Below are positions 18,642 through 26,673 of a DNA stretch of 37,644 nt, piece after piece. The DNA comes from an uncultured Saprospiraceae bacterium (lineage in GTDB: Bacteria; Bacteroidota; Bacteroidia; Chitinophagales; Saprospiraceae): contig CALKJD010000123.1 of NCBI GenBank assembly GCA_937995755.1, forward strand, positions 1 to 37,644, given 5' to 3'. Positions within the stretch are counted from its first letter, which is position 1, and each line of letters opens with the position of its first letter. Made by a program: the position numbers and the translations under genes. The notes under the pieces were generated by a model, which had not been told where the DNA came from, searched no databases, and saw only the letters and a list, made by a program, of their open reading frames with translations.

Positions 18642-19199
18642 ATGAGTAGATTGAAGTTCTTTTTGCAGGGGATATTAAATTTTAAGGAAATAGGAACTGT
18701 AACTAGAAGTGGTCCGTCAATGTGTCGTAAGATGGCTGCTGGGATGCCCAAAGATGCTCAATTCGTTATCGAATTGGGGTCAGGTGATGGAGTCATTACA
18801 AACTACTTGTTAGAGGTACTTCCGCAAGACGCTAAATTGCTATCTTTTGAAATCAATCCAGAACTTTTCAAGAAGCTGGCCGCTATAAAAGATGATAGGT
18901 TAATTGCTGTGAATGACGGAGTCGAGAACTTCGAAAAATATATGGATCAGTATGGTTTCGAAAGATTGGATGCGGTTGCTTCAGCTATACCTTTTATTAT
19001 CTTTCCAGAAAATAAAGCCAAATCAATGATACTTGCCATCAAGGCTAAAATGAAAAATAATGCACCATGGATGCAAGTGCATTATGCTTTGTCATTAAGG
19101 AATCTCTATGAAGGCATCTTTGGGAATTTTAAAGCCCATCGAATCTATTGGAATTTGCCACCAGCCTACGTATTTGAATGTCATAATAAGATAGATTAG
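18642..19199 (+). CDS. Class I SAM-dependent methyltransferase, PmtA-like
   Basis: 185 aa. The SAM-binding motif I ELGSGDG is at about residues 44-50 after VIELGSGDGVITNYLLEVL, motif II is FEINPELF, and the post-motif segment is DAVASAIPFIIFPE. The serine/alanine-rich AIPF block and the small size resemble the phospholipid N-methyltransferase (PmtA) and rRNA-dimethylase-like branch. The substrate could be phosphatidylethanolamine or another small molecule. The N-terminal FFLQGILNFKEIGTVTRSG is typical of PmtA-like proteins. No membrane helix. Single gene, with 114 nt between scpA and its start. Confidence 0.8.
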   Translation: MSRLKFFLQGILNFKEIGTVTRSGPSMCRKMAAGMPKDAQFVIELGSGDGVITNYLLEVLPQDAKLLSFEINPELFKKLAAIKDDRLIAVNDGVENFEKYMDQYGFERLDAVASAIPFIIFPENKAKSMILAIKAKMKNNAPWMQVHYALSLRNLYEGIFGNFKAHRIYWNLPPAYVFECHNKID

Positions 19200-19461
19200 G
19201 TTATCATCTATCGAATCCATTAAGGTGGAACTGTAGCCTTTTATTGTGATCGCCTCAATGCAGGTCGACAGGTACATTCTATTTCCTATTTGTCGCCTAC
19301 TTTTCATTCCTATATTCAAGAGTAGAAATTACATGTTTTTTCCGTCAGGTACTTTACAAAGTATGGGCAGAGAGATATTTCTGTCATCATTTTTGAAATA
19401 CTTGATCTAAATGACATAGGTATTATTTTACCTAATGAGTTTGGTAGAGTTTTTTCATAGT
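19200..19461 (+). other. 262-nt untranslated stretch before a strong terminator
   Basis: No credible ORF. A small stem AGGTA/TACCT (loop TTATTT) near 19418-19433 and a TACTTTTC promoter-like string near 19299 are the only signals seen. It is either a long 3' UTR of the methyltransferase gene or a separate short RNA ending at the terminator that follows. Confidence 0.4.
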
Positions 19462-19493
19462 AAGGACTGCATGGGGATGTAGTCCTTTTTTTT
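19462..19493 (+). terminator. Strong intrinsic terminator, 262 nt after the methyltransferase gene
   Basis: AAGGACTGCAT / ATGTAGTCCTT (11 bp, one G-U), GGGG loop, then a run of T. Confidence 0.85.
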
Positions 19494-19614
19494 GTTTTGG
19501 AATGTCTGTATGGACGTTTTGCCCTTGGTCAAGAGATTGCTTTTACTGCGATATGCTCAATGCGTCTGAAGCGAAATATATAGTCGGTTGAGAGCAGGAT
19601 ACTTGAAGGTTGGG

Positions 19615-19650
19615 TATAAAAAAAGAGACACGAAATGAATCGTATCTCTT
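19615..19650 (-). terminator. Terminator of the tRNA-Asn gene
   Basis: On the minus strand AAGAGATACGA, loop TTCATT, TCGTGTCTCTT followed by seven T. It lies 22 nt after the tRNA 3' end. Confidence 0.85.
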
Positions 19651-19671
19651 AGTACCAAATTTAATTGGTTG

Positions 19672-19745
19672 CGCCTCCTCTAGGACTCGAACCTAGGACC
19701 TACGGATTAACAGTCCGGCGCTCTAACCAGCTGAGCTAAGGAGGC
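19672..19745 (-). tRNA. tRNA-Asn (anticodon GTT)
   Basis: 74 nt cloverleaf on the minus strand. Acceptor stem GCCTCCT/AGGAGGC with discriminator G; D arm GCTC-AGCTGGTTA-GAGC; anticodon loop CTGTTAA with GTT; T arm CTAGG-TTCGAGT-CCTAG. The outermost anticodon pair is a C-U mismatch. CCA is not encoded. It has its own promoter and terminator, so it is a single-gene unit. Confidence 0.97.
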
Positions 19746-19784
19746 AATAGTTTAGTTTAGTTATGCTTTCCTTCAAAAGCGATG

Positions 19785-19815
19785 CAAATGTATTAATCTC
19801 AATTAGATTATACAA
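19785..19815 (-). promoter_or_regulatory. Promoter of tRNA-Asn
   Basis: Minus-strand TTG, 20 nt, TACATTTG: an exact match to the Bacteroidota -33/-7 consensus, about 40 nt before the tRNA 5' end. Spacing is identical to that at rpmH and rpsU. Confidence 0.85.
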
Positions 19816-19884
19816 CAGTTTTGAAAATAAATTCAACATTTTTTTTCAATGGCAGAATCTGGCGGTTTTAGGGCAATAAAAAGT

Positions 19885-20862
19885 CTATGTAATGCTAGAC
19901 TTCAGAAGAATATTTTGAATTATTTTTTCTCCATGTTCTCTAGTGTTTTCAATGAAGTATCTGCTGGTATGTAGACCTCCATTTAAGACTCCAGCGATAT
20001 ACATTCCTTTGCGATTGGTTTCAAGGGTGTCTTCGCTGTGGATAGGTATTTTGAGATCGGTGGTATCCCATTCTATACCAAATCGAGCCAATAGATCGTA
20101 ATTAGGCGTATAGCCTGTCATAGCTAATACATAATCGTTTTCTATACTTAAGGTGCCTTCTGGTGTATCGATGATTACATGGGTATCTGTAATCTCTTTT
20201 ACAGTGCTGTTAAAGTAGGCTTTAATCGATCCTTCTTTGATTCTGTTTTCGATATTGGGCAAGATCCAGTATTTAACTCTTTGATTGAGTTCTTCACCCT
20301 TTACTACCATTGTTACCTCAGCTCCTTTGGACCAAGTCTCTAAGGCTACATCACATGCTGAATTAGCGGCGCCAACCACAACGACTTTCTGTTGGATGTA
20401 AGGATGTACATCATCATAGTAATGTTTGACTTTAGCTAAATCTTCGCCTGGAACATTCAGTGGGCGATGATTGTCGTAAAATCCAGTGGCCACAATGACA
20501 TAATCACAGTTATAGGTGCTTTTGGAAGTCTTTACAGTAAATCCATGGTCTCTGTCATCTATTCGTATTGCTTCTTCTCTAAAATTGATGTTCAGGTCCC
20601 AGCTATTGATGACACGACGATAATATTCCAACGCTTCCATCCTAGTAGGCTTCTCATAATGGGAAATAAAAGGTACATCTCCGATCTCTAACTTAAGACT
20701 GGTAGAGAAAAACGTCATGTTAGTAGGGAAGTTATATATACTATTGGTAAGCATTCCCTTTTCAATAATAAGTGTTGTAAGGCCATTTTTTTGAGCCTCT
20801 ATGGCACAGCTAATTCCAGTTGGCCCAGCTCCTATGATGACTATGTCGTAGTTGTTATCCAT
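19885..20862 (-). CDS. YpdA-family putative bacillithiol disulfide reductase
   Basis: 325 aa flavoprotein. FAD motif IIGAGPTG (residues 9-16); YpdA-typical block IEKGMLTNSIYNFPTNMTFFSTS; IGDVPF; ATGFY; NADPH motif VVVVGAANSACDVALE; and WILPNIE and YVLAMTGYTPNY, ending with IAGVLNGG. The order and wording match YpdA (Bdr), which reduces bacillithiol disulfide with NADPH. Firmicute YpdA has a conserved Cys in GGGPCG (Cys14 in S. aureus), while this protein has Thr15. It has a Cys at 19 and another at the NADPH site, but no CxxC. It could be a Bacteroidota variant with another mechanism or substrate. It ends the rnpA-side minus-strand block and lies 49 nt downstream of rnpA. Confidence 0.85.
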   Translation of the reverse strand: MDNNYDIVIIGAGPTGISCAIEAQKNGLTTLIIEKGMLTNSIYNFPTNMTFFSTSLKLEIGDVPFISHYEKPTRMEALEYYRRVINSWDLNINFREEAIRIDDRDHGFTVKTSKSTYNCDYVIVATGFYDNHRPLNVPGEDLAKVKHYYDDVHPYIQQKVVVVGAANSACDVALETWSKGAEVTMVVKGEELNQRVKYWILPNIENRIKEGSIKAYFNSTVKEITDTHVIIDTPEGTLSIENDYVLAMTGYTPNYDLLARFGIEWDTTDLKIPIHSEDTLETNRKGMYIAGVLNGGLHTSRYFIENTREHGEKIIQNILLKSSIT

Positions 20863-20911
20863 AATATGATTGAAGATTGTACAATACTCTAACGTAGAGG
20901 AAGTAATTAGG

Positions 20912-21319
20912 TTACGCTTTATATGACTTAAGTAACTTGCTGAGTTGCTCTATTAGATTGATTACTTTCTTGTCGAGATATTCATAGTCAGGTTCTTTTC
21001 TGTCTATGTATATTGTCATTAGCGCTAGGTAGATATTTTTCTCTTTGGCTAGTTGGATTAGTTGTGCATGATGCATCCTATAGGATTCTCTCACTTGCCT
21101 TTTTATTCTGTTGCGATCTACCGCTTTTTTGAATGATCGCTTAGGTACGGATATACCCATCTGTACATGAGCAGCGTGATATTCAGGATTGTATGGGATT
21201 ATACTATATACGGCACGTATGGGATATGCTTTCATTGTCTTACCACTCTCAAATAGGGTAGCAATAGTTTTGCGACTTTTGAGTTTTTGTGATGCAGGAA
21301 ATGAATGTTGGTTAGCCAT
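20912..21319 (-). CDS. rnpA: Ribonuclease P protein component
   Basis: 135 aa. It binds the catalytic RNA and helps cut the 5' leader of pre-tRNA. The RNR signature DRNRIKRQVRE (residues 68-78) and the earlier central-cleft block HVQMGISVPKRSFKKAVDRN are diagnostic. The N-terminus FPASQKLKSRKTIATLFESGK matches the family start. It is downstream of rpmH on the same strand, as in most bacteria, but a strong terminator and about 300 nt separate them, so rnpA probably has its own promoter. The ATG is the first one in frame. Confidence 0.96.
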   Translation of the reverse strand: MANQHSFPASQKLKSRKTIATLFESGKTMKAYPIRAVYSIIPYNPEYHAAHVQMGISVPKRSFKKAVDRNRIKRQVRESYRMHHAQLIQLAKEKNIYLALMTIYIDRKEPDYEYLDKKVINLIEQLSKLLKSYKA

Positions 21320-21554
21320 GGGTAGTGAAGGTAATCGATGTACCTAATAATAATCCAAATTGATAATAGAATTTCGCTAGTTACGGAGAATTAGCGCTCA
21401 ATTAAACGGTGATTTTGATTCTTAATGTAATCAAATAAGATCTGGATGGTCGTCCAAATTGGAACAAATCAATCGTCGCAAAGTAACTTATTTTATCATC
21501 AAGAAATCTCAGGTAAGTCGATTTTAGAGGTCAAAAGTTGAAAGGTATATAAAC
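21320..21554 (-). other. Spacer between rnpA and the rpmH terminator
   Basis: No ORF. It must hold the rnpA promoter if the rpmH terminator is efficient. A TTTG, 22 nt, TACCTTCA string just before rnpA is a weak candidate. There is also a 9-bp palindrome-like CCAAATTGG near 21452. Confidence 0.35.
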
Positions 21555-21594
21555 GAAAAAATCCGAAGACTCGCATGGAGTACTTCAGATTTTC
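21555..21594 (-). terminator. Terminator of rpmH
   Basis: Minus-strand AAATCTGAAG and CTTCGGATTT, with an inner ACTC/GAGT extension around loop CATGC, then six T. Placed 27 nt after the rpmH stop. Confidence 0.85.
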
Positions 21595-21620
21595 CCAATA
21601 TAAGTTATAGAAGTAGTGGT

Positions 21621-21776
21621 CTACTTGCTAGCCATATCGTCTGATACAGTAAGTCTTAGTCTACCTTTTGCTCTTCTTCTAGCAAGTACCTTTCTTCCAT
21701 TCTTTGAGCTCATTCTAGATCTAAATCCGTGCTTGTTAGCTCTTTTTCTTCTTGATGGTTGATACGTTCTTTTCAT
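21621..21776 (-). CDS. rpmH: Ribosomal protein bL34
   Basis: 51 aa, basic. Begins [19 protein letters not shown] and continues with [19 protein letters not shown], the invariant core of bL34. A short acidic-containing tail ends DDMASK, longer than E. coli L34 (46 aa), as is common in Bacteroidota. It is a component of the large subunit. A clean promoter lies upstream and a terminator downstream, so it appears to be transcribed alone. No Shine-Dalgarno is seen before the ATG. Confidence 0.98.
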   Translation of the reverse strand: MKRTYQPSRRKRANKHGFRSRMSSKNGRKVLARRRAKGRLRLTVSDDMASK

Positions 21777-21834
21777 TGCTGTTATTTTTTATTATTTCCC
21801 TTTCGAAACGTTATATGTTTTTCCAAACGGATCG

Positions 21835-21865
21835 CAAAAGTAATTTTTATTTGTTTAGTTGCCAA
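21835..21865 (-). promoter_or_regulatory. Promoter of rpmH
   Basis: Minus-strand TTG, 20 nt, TACTTTTG, exact -33/-7 consensus. It predicts a leader of about 50 nt. Confidence 0.85.
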
Positions 21866-21930
21866 CTATTTAAGAGACTTAATTTTGTGAATTTGTACTA
21901 TCCGCACGCATAATATTTTTTTGCATACAA

Positions 21931-21950
21931 AACTGATTGACAATCAAGTT
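21931..21950 (-). terminator. Possible terminator of rho
   Basis: Near-perfect inverted repeat of AACTTGATTG with CAATCAGTT, followed on the minus strand by TTTTG. The T run is short and the loop tiny, so only possible. About 27 nt after the rho stop. Confidence 0.4.
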
Positions 21951-21976
21951 AATCTCATAGGATCGGCATTGTTAAT

Positions 21977-23710
21977 TTAGTTCATTGATTCCATAAACTC
22001 TTCGTTGCTCTTCGTCCCTACCATATGCTTACGTAAAAACTGCATCGCTTCATCTGGTTTCATATCTGCAAGGTGCTTACGAAGTACGAACATTCTGCTG
22101 AGCATACCTTCGTCCATGAGTAATTCTTCTCTACGTGTACTTGATTTAGTAAGGTCAATAGCAGGATACATACGCTTGTGAGCTAGAGATCTATCTAGTT
22201 GTAGCTCCATGTTACCCGTACCTTTGAACTCTTCGAAGATTACTTCATCCATTTTAGATCCAGTATCTATCAGAGCTGTTGCCAGTATAGTTAATGATCC
22301 TCCACCTTCTATATTACGCGCAGCACCGAAGAATTTCTTTGGCTTATGTAGCGCATTTGCTTCTACACCACCAGATAGTACTCTACCGCTAGTTGGAGCC
22401 ACAGTGTTGTATGCTCTTGCTAGTCTTGTGATAGAATCTAGGAGAATTACCACATTGTGACCACTCTCAGTTAATCTTTTTGCTTTTTCGAGTACGATAT
22501 TCGCAACTCTTACGTGATTTTCAGCTGGCTCATCAAATGTTGAGGCTACCACTTCTCCTTTTACAGATCTCTTCATATCAGTAACTTCCTCAGGTCTCTC
22601 ATCGATGAGAAGTACGAGTAAGTAACATTCTGGGTGATTCTTAGCTATCGCGTTAGCTACATCCTTAAGTAAGAATGTCTTACCTGTCTTAGGTTGTGCT
22701 ACTATCAATCCTCTTTGTCCTTTACCAATAGGGGAGAATAGATCAATCATACGATTACCATAATCTCTACCTGAAGGATCACTCGCTAATGAAAACTTTT
22801 CATCAGGGAATAATGGTGTTAAGTATTCAAAAGGTACACGTTCTTTGACTTTGTCTGGATCAAATCCATTGACTAAGTCAACTTTTAATAATGCAAAGTA
22901 CTTTTCACCCTCTTTCGGAGGTCGGATTCCACCTAGAACTGTATCTCCTGTTTTAAGACCAAATAGCTTAATCTGAGATGGAGAAACATAGATGTCATCT
23001 GGTGAAGATAGGTAGTTGTAATCAGATGATCTCAAGAACCCATAGCCATCTGGCATCATTTCGAGGATCCCTTCACCTTCGATAACTCCATCTAACTCTA
23101 CGTCAAATTTAGGCTTCGGTGGTTGTTGGGGTTTTCTCGGCTCGTTGCGAGTGTTGTTTCTGTTGTCATTAGATCTATTGTCATTGCGCTTGTCATTAGA
23201 TCTATTGTCGTTACGTTTTTCGTTACGATTGTCATTAGATCTATTGTCATTACGCTTTTCATTGCGATCATCTTTACGATCATTTTTTTGACGGTCGTTT
23301 TTCTGATTTTTATTGTCAGTAGACTCTTTTTTATCTTTTGATGCCTCTTGCTTTGGAGCTTCTGGCTTCTTGTCTTCTCTTTTAGCTTGCACTTCTTTCT
23401 TAGCAGGAGTTTCTTTCTTTACTTCTGTCTTCGGTGCTTCTTTTTTAGCTTCAGATTTTGGTGCTTCCTTTTTAGCAGTCACTTCTTTCTTAGCTGGCGC
23501 TTCTTTGCGAGGTGCCTTTGGTGCTCTTGGAGCTGGCTTTTTCTTTACTTCCTCTTCTACTGGTGCTTTGCCATTGATAGCTTGGTGGTCCAGTATTTTG
23601 TAGATGAGATCTTGTTTAGAAAGTCTTTTGTAAGCTTTTAAGCCTAGTTTTTCTGCTAAAGCCTTAAGATCAGGCACTAGCATGTCATTTAGTTGTAGTA
23701 TATCGAGCAT
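21977..23710 (-). CDS. rho: Transcription termination factor Rho with a long disordered insert
   Basis: 577 aa against about 420 in E. coli. Order: Rho N-terminal SAP-like helix domain (1-43, [14 protein letters not shown]); a charged, low-complexity insert (about 47-203) that is first Lys/Ala/Glu/Pro-rich and then Asn/Asp/Arg-rich with 12-13-residue repeats; cold-shock RNA-binding domain (about 207-285, [14 protein letters not shown]); and the ATPase core with Walker A AQPKTGKT (338-345), [10 protein letters not shown], and the Q-loop region [20 protein letters not shown]. It is a hexameric RNA-dependent helicase that ends transcription. An insert at this place is a known feature of Bacteroidota Rho and drives condensates in B. 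thetaiotaomicron (from memory). A long leader suggests autoregulation. Confidence 0.97.
   Translation of the reverse strand: MLDILQLNDMLVPDLKALAEKLGLKAYKRLSKQDLIYKILDHQAINGKAPVEEEVKKKPAPRAPKAPRKEAPAKKEVTAKKEAPKSEAKKEAPKTEVKKETPAKKEVQAKREDKKPEAPKQEASKDKKESTDNKNQKNDRQKNDRKDDRNEKRNDNRSNDNRNEKRNDNRSNDKRNDNRSNDNRNNTRNEPRKPQQPPKPKFDVELDGVIEGEGILEMMPDGYGFLRSSDYNYLSSPDDIYVSPSQIKLFGLKTGDTVLGGIRPPKEGEKYFALLKVDLVNGFDPDKVKERVPFEYLTPLFPDEKFSLASDPSGRDYGNRMIDLFSPIGKGQRGLIVAQPKTGKTFLLKDVANAIAKNHPECYLLVLLIDERPEEVTDMKRSVKGEVVASTFDEPAENHVRVANIVLEKAKRLTESGHNVVILLDSITRLARAYNTVAPTSGRVLSGGVEANALHKPKKFFGAARNIEGGGSLTILATALIDTGSKMDEVIFEEFKGTGNMELQLDRSLAHKRMYPAIDLTKSSTRREELLMDEGMLSRMFVLRKHLADMKPDEAMQFLRKHMVGTKSNEEFMESMN
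23147..23265 (-). repeat. Tandem repeats in rho coding for Asn/Asp/Arg-rich units
   Basis: Residues 150-188 of Rho repeat [17 protein letters not shown] units, about 36-39 bp each at DNA level. The repeats can change copy number by slippage without breaking the frame. Confidence 0.8.
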
Positions 23711-23995
23711 TATATCGATTTATGGTATGTTGTTGTTATTATAATATTGACCCTATTTTGAGTAAGTGCTATCAAATGTTAGTTAAATATGACTTTGTTT
23801 CAATTGCGATGGGCTTTTCGATCAATCCGATCGTATTATTAGGCTTTAGTTCTAACTCGTTGTATATCATACAACTATCATGTGTATTTTGCAAAAATTA
23901 CATCTCTCAGTATGTCAATGTTGAAAATAGATAGTGTAGGAAAGTGACGGATTTGAAAATATCCTAATATCAACCAAGGTGGCTGACTTGCACTG
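23711..23995 (-). promoter_or_regulatory. Long rho leader (about 280 nt)
   Basis: Between the rho start and its probable promoter there is no reading frame on the rho strand that I find credible. Given the distance, it is a candidate autoregulatory leader. I do not see a strong hairpin. Confidence 0.45.
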
Positions 23996-24024
23996 CAAAA
24001 ATACATTTATAATTTGAATATCAA
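23996..24024 (-). promoter_or_regulatory. Probable promoter of rho
   Basis: Minus-strand TTTTG, 18 nt, TATTTTTG (-7 at 23996-24003, exact TAnnTTTG). Spacing is 2 nt shorter than at the other promoters here. It overlaps the serS promoter region. Confidence 0.5.
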
Positions 24025-24029
24025 AATAC

Positions 24030-24037
24030 TATCTTTG
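24030..24037 (+). promoter_or_regulatory. -7 promoter element of serS
   Basis: TATCTTTG, exact TAnnTTTG, 59 nt before the serS ATG. It is divergent from and overlaps the rho promoter, so RNA polymerase could hardly use both at once. Confidence 0.55.
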
Positions 24038-24062
24038 CCATCCTTAATTCAAAGGGTCAAAT

Positions 24063-24095
24063 ATGGCCTTAATATTCATTTTTCAAGGATTTTGA
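24063..24095 (+). CDS. Possible 10-codon upstream ORF before serS
   Basis: ATG to TGA reading MALIFIFQGF. Its stop ends one base before the serS ATG. It may couple translation to serS or may be chance. It contains no serine codons, so a classical serine-attenuator peptide is unlikely. Confidence 0.3.
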   Translation: MALIFIFQGF

Positions 24096-24096
24096 T

Positions 24097-25374
24097 ATGC
24101 TTTTACTAAGTACGATAAGAGAAGAAAGAGAACGCTTACTAGAGGGTCTCGCAAAGAGGAATTTTAATGATGCGGCTGCTACACTAGATAGAATAGTGGC
24201 GCTAGATGATGAGAGAAAGTCCTCTCAAACTGCGCTGGATCAGCTATTGTCAGAGCAAAAAGCATTGTCAAAAGATATAGGTGACCTATTTAAGTCAGGA
24301 AAAGCAGCAGATGCTAATGCTTTGAAAGCTAAAGTGGCAGATCTCAAAGAGCAATCTAGCGTAGTTGAAGATAGATTTAAAGAAGTAAAGTTAGAATTAG
24401 AGACAGAATTGCTAGGTCTGCCTAATTTGGCCCATACCTCTGTACCATTTGGTAATACGGAAGAGGATAATGAAGTGTATAAAGAACTTTCAGGTACCAT
24501 CCCAGATTTGGGCGAAGATGCTAAGCCGCATTGGGATCTATCTGATCAATACGGAATTTTTGATCTTAAGTTAGGAGTAAAGTTGACAGGTGCTGGTTTT
24601 CCAGTGTTTACAGGTCAAGGGGCAAGATTGCAAAGAGCATTAATTAATTTTTTCTTAGATGAAGCGAGTAATGCTGGCTATACTGAGTATGTGCCGCCAC
24701 TAATGGTCAACGAAGATTCTGCAAGAGGTACTGGTCAGCTGCCAGACAAAGAAGGTCAGATGTATTATGTTACAGAAGATGATCTCTATTTGATTCCGAC
24801 TGCTGAAGTGCCACTGACTAATATATATAGAGATGTCATATTAAAGGAAGAGGATTTCCCAATTAAGATGTGCGGTTATACACCTTGTTTCCGTAGAGAA
24901 GCTGGATCTTATGGTGCAGATGTAAAGGGTTTAAATCGTGTACATCAGTTTGATAAGATAGAAATAGTGCAAGTAGAACATCCTGATAAGTCATATGATA
25001 CATTGATGGATATGTGTAACCATATTGAAGGTCTATTGCAGAAATTGGAACTGCCATACCGTATACTGCGTTTATGTGCTGGAGACCTGGGTTTCGCAAG
25101 TGCACTTACATTTGATTTTGAAGTGTACTCTGCGGCGCAGAAAAGATGGCTAGAAGTTAGTTCTGTTTCTAATTTTGAGACTTTTCAGACGAATAGGCTG
25201 AAGCTTCGATATCGTAATGAAGAAGGTAAAACAACCTTAGCACATACGCTCAATGGTAGTGCCTTAGCGCTTCCACGTATCATAGCTGCCTTACTTGAAA
25301 ATAATCAAACAAGTGACGGAATCACTATACCTGACGTCTTAAGAAGGTACACAGGATTTGATAAAATAAAGTAA
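24097..25374 (+). CDS. serS: Seryl-tRNA synthetase
   Basis: 425 aa, usual length. It charges tRNA(Ser) with serine. The N-terminal long antiparallel coiled coil (about 5-105) that grips the tRNA is clear, with heptad-like LLEGLAKRNF...LLSEQKALSKDIG. The class II catalytic motifs follow: TAEVPLTN, motif 2 FRREAGSYGADVKGLNRVHQF (shown in part), and motif 3 NGSALALPRIIAALLEN. The TFQTNRLKLRYR block is typical. It begins a plus-strand run with the YugP-type peptidase 10 nt downstream. No Shine-Dalgarno, only a weak AAGGA. Confidence 0.97.
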   Translation: MLLLSTIREERERLLEGLAKRNFNDAAATLDRIVALDDERKSSQTALDQLLSEQKALSKDIGDLFKSGKAADANALKAKVADLKEQSSVVEDRFKEVKLELETELLGLPNLAHTSVPFGNTEEDNEVYKELSGTIPDLGEDAKPHWDLSDQYGIFDLKLGVKLTGAGFPVFTGQGARLQRALINFFLDEASNAGYTEYVPPLMVNEDSARGTGQLPDKEGQMYYVTEDDLYLIPTAEVPLTNIYRDVILKEEDFPIKMCGYTPCFRREAGSYGADVKGLNRVHQFDKIEIVQVEHPDKSYDTLMDMCNHIEGLLQKLELPYRILRLCAGDLGFASALTFDFEVYSAAQKRWLEVSSVSNFETFQTNRLKLRYRNEEGKTTLAHTLNGSALALPRIIAALLENNQTSDGITIPDVLRRYTGFDKIK

Positions 25375-25384
25375 AAAGGAATAT

Positions 25385-26074
25385 ATGTTTGGATATATGG
25401 TAATCATGGGTATCTCATCTCTTATAGGGATGGGACTTAGTGGTAAATTAAAAAGTACGTTTGCCAAATACTCACAAGTGCCACTGAGATCTGGAATGAC
25501 TGGTGCTCAAGTAGCAAAAAAGATGATGGATCACTATGGTATATATGATGTAAATATAGTACAGGGTAAAGGAATGCTTACTGATCATTATAATCCAAAA
25601 ACAAAAACGGTATCACTTTCGCCTGCAGTATATAATGGTAACTCCATAGCATCGGCTGCGGTAGCAGCTCATGAGTGTGGTCATGTAGTTCAGCATGCTG
25701 AGGCGTATAGTATGTTGACGATGAGGTCTAATTTGGTGCCCCTAGTACAAATGAGTAGTAAAGTACAGCAAGGATTGTTTTTCGCTATGGTTGCAGGATT
25801 AGCAGCTGGTGCATTTGGAAATTATCTTATGATGGCTTTAGCGGCTACATTTGGCGTGACGGCATTATTTAGTTTGGTTACTTTGCCAGTAGAGTTTGAT
25901 GCAAGTAATAGAGCTTTGGCTTGGATTGAAGATGCGGGTGTAGCACATGGTGCAGAATTAGATGGTGCTAAAGACTCACTTTGGTGGGCAGCTATGACAT
26001 ATGTTGCTAAAGCAATGTCTTCATTAGTATTATTTTTATTTATTTTGCTGCAGATGATGGGAAGTAGAGACTAA
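25385..26074 (+). CDS. YugP-type neutral zinc metallopeptidase, membrane-bound
   Basis: 229 aa. A membrane segment at the N-terminus (about 1-19), then the conserved stretch SGMTGAQVAKKMMDHYGIYDV and the metal site HECGH at 96-100 in AAHECGHVVQHAEAY. Two or three hydrophobic helices (about 128-165 and 205-225) follow, with the VEFDASNRALAW block between them carrying the third acidic ligand. This is the Zn_peptidase_2/YugP family, whose substrate is not established. It is 10 nt after serS, probably one transcript. Confidence 0.88.
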   Translation: MFGYMVIMGISSLIGMGLSGKLKSTFAKYSQVPLRSGMTGAQVAKKMMDHYGIYDVNIVQGKGMLTDHYNPKTKTVSLSPAVYNGNSIASAAVAAHECGHVVQHAEAYSMLTMRSNLVPLVQMSSKVQQGLFFAMVAGLAAGAFGNYLMMALAATFGVTALFSLVTLPVEFDASNRALAWIEDAGVAHGAELDGAKDSLWWAAMTYVAKAMSSLVLFLFILLQMMGSRD

Positions 26075-26109
26075 CGGTATAAAAGACGATAATTTTTAAG
26101 TTTAATATT

Positions 26110-26673
26110 ATGAGCGAATTTTTAGAAGAAACAATAATGGAAGGTGATGATGACATGCATAAGTCATTAGAGCACCTGGCAGCAGAATTAACTAAGATCC
26201 GTGCAGGAAAGGCATCTCCAGCAATGCTAAGTAGTGTAATGTGTGATTACTATGGTACACCTACTCCTATCTCTCAGGTAGCCAATATGGGTACTGCAGA
26301 TAGTAAAACGATCACGATCCAACCATGGGAAAAAGGTATGCTCGCAGTTATCGAGCGTGCTATTTTTGAAGCCAACCTTGGACTTACACCTATGAATGAT
26401 GGTGAGTTTATTCGTATAAGCGTACCACCTATGACTCAGGAAAGACGTAAGGATCTTGTAAAGCAATGTAAAGGTATTGGAGAAGATACTAAAGTTAGCC
26501 TTAGAAGTATTCGTCATAAATTGATGGATGCCATCAAGAAAGAAGTGAAAGAAGGGTATCCAGAAGATGCAGGTAAGCGTAAAGAAGAGCTTGTAGATGA
26601 TAAGGTAAAATCATATACTAAGAAGATTGAAAGTCTGATAGACGCTAAAGAAAAAGATATCATGACCGTTTAG
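26110..26673 (+). CDS. frr: Ribosome recycling factor
   Basis: 187 aa, usual size. It splits the post-termination ribosome together with EF-G. It has the conserved start of helix 1 (MHKSLEHLAAELTKIRAGKASPAML), YYGTPTPISQVAN, IQPWEKGML, and the end segments RRKDLVKQCKGIGEDTKVSLRSIRHKLMDAIKK. All expected blocks are present. It lies 35 nt after the peptidase gene in the serS unit. Translation starts at the first ATG of the frame; no Shine-Dalgarno. Confidence 0.96.
   Translation: MSEFLEETIMEGDDDMHKSLEHLAAELTKIRAGKASPAMLSSVMCDYYGTPTPISQVANMGTADSKTITIQPWEKGMLAVIERAIFEANLGLTPMNDGEFIRISVPPMTQERRKDLVKQCKGIGEDTKVSLRSIRHKLMDAIKKEVKEGYPEDAGKRKEELVDDKVKSYTKKIESLIDAKEKDIMTV

Noticed and set aside
23098..23641. 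Several long frames opposite the rho insert
   Set aside because: They are antisense shadows of a low-complexity coding region, with odd Phe/Ser/Val-rich composition.
23722..23934. 70-codon frame on the plus strand in the rho-serS gap
   Set aside because: Composition is unlike a protein, it has no promoter, and it lies opposite the rho leader. Taken as chance.
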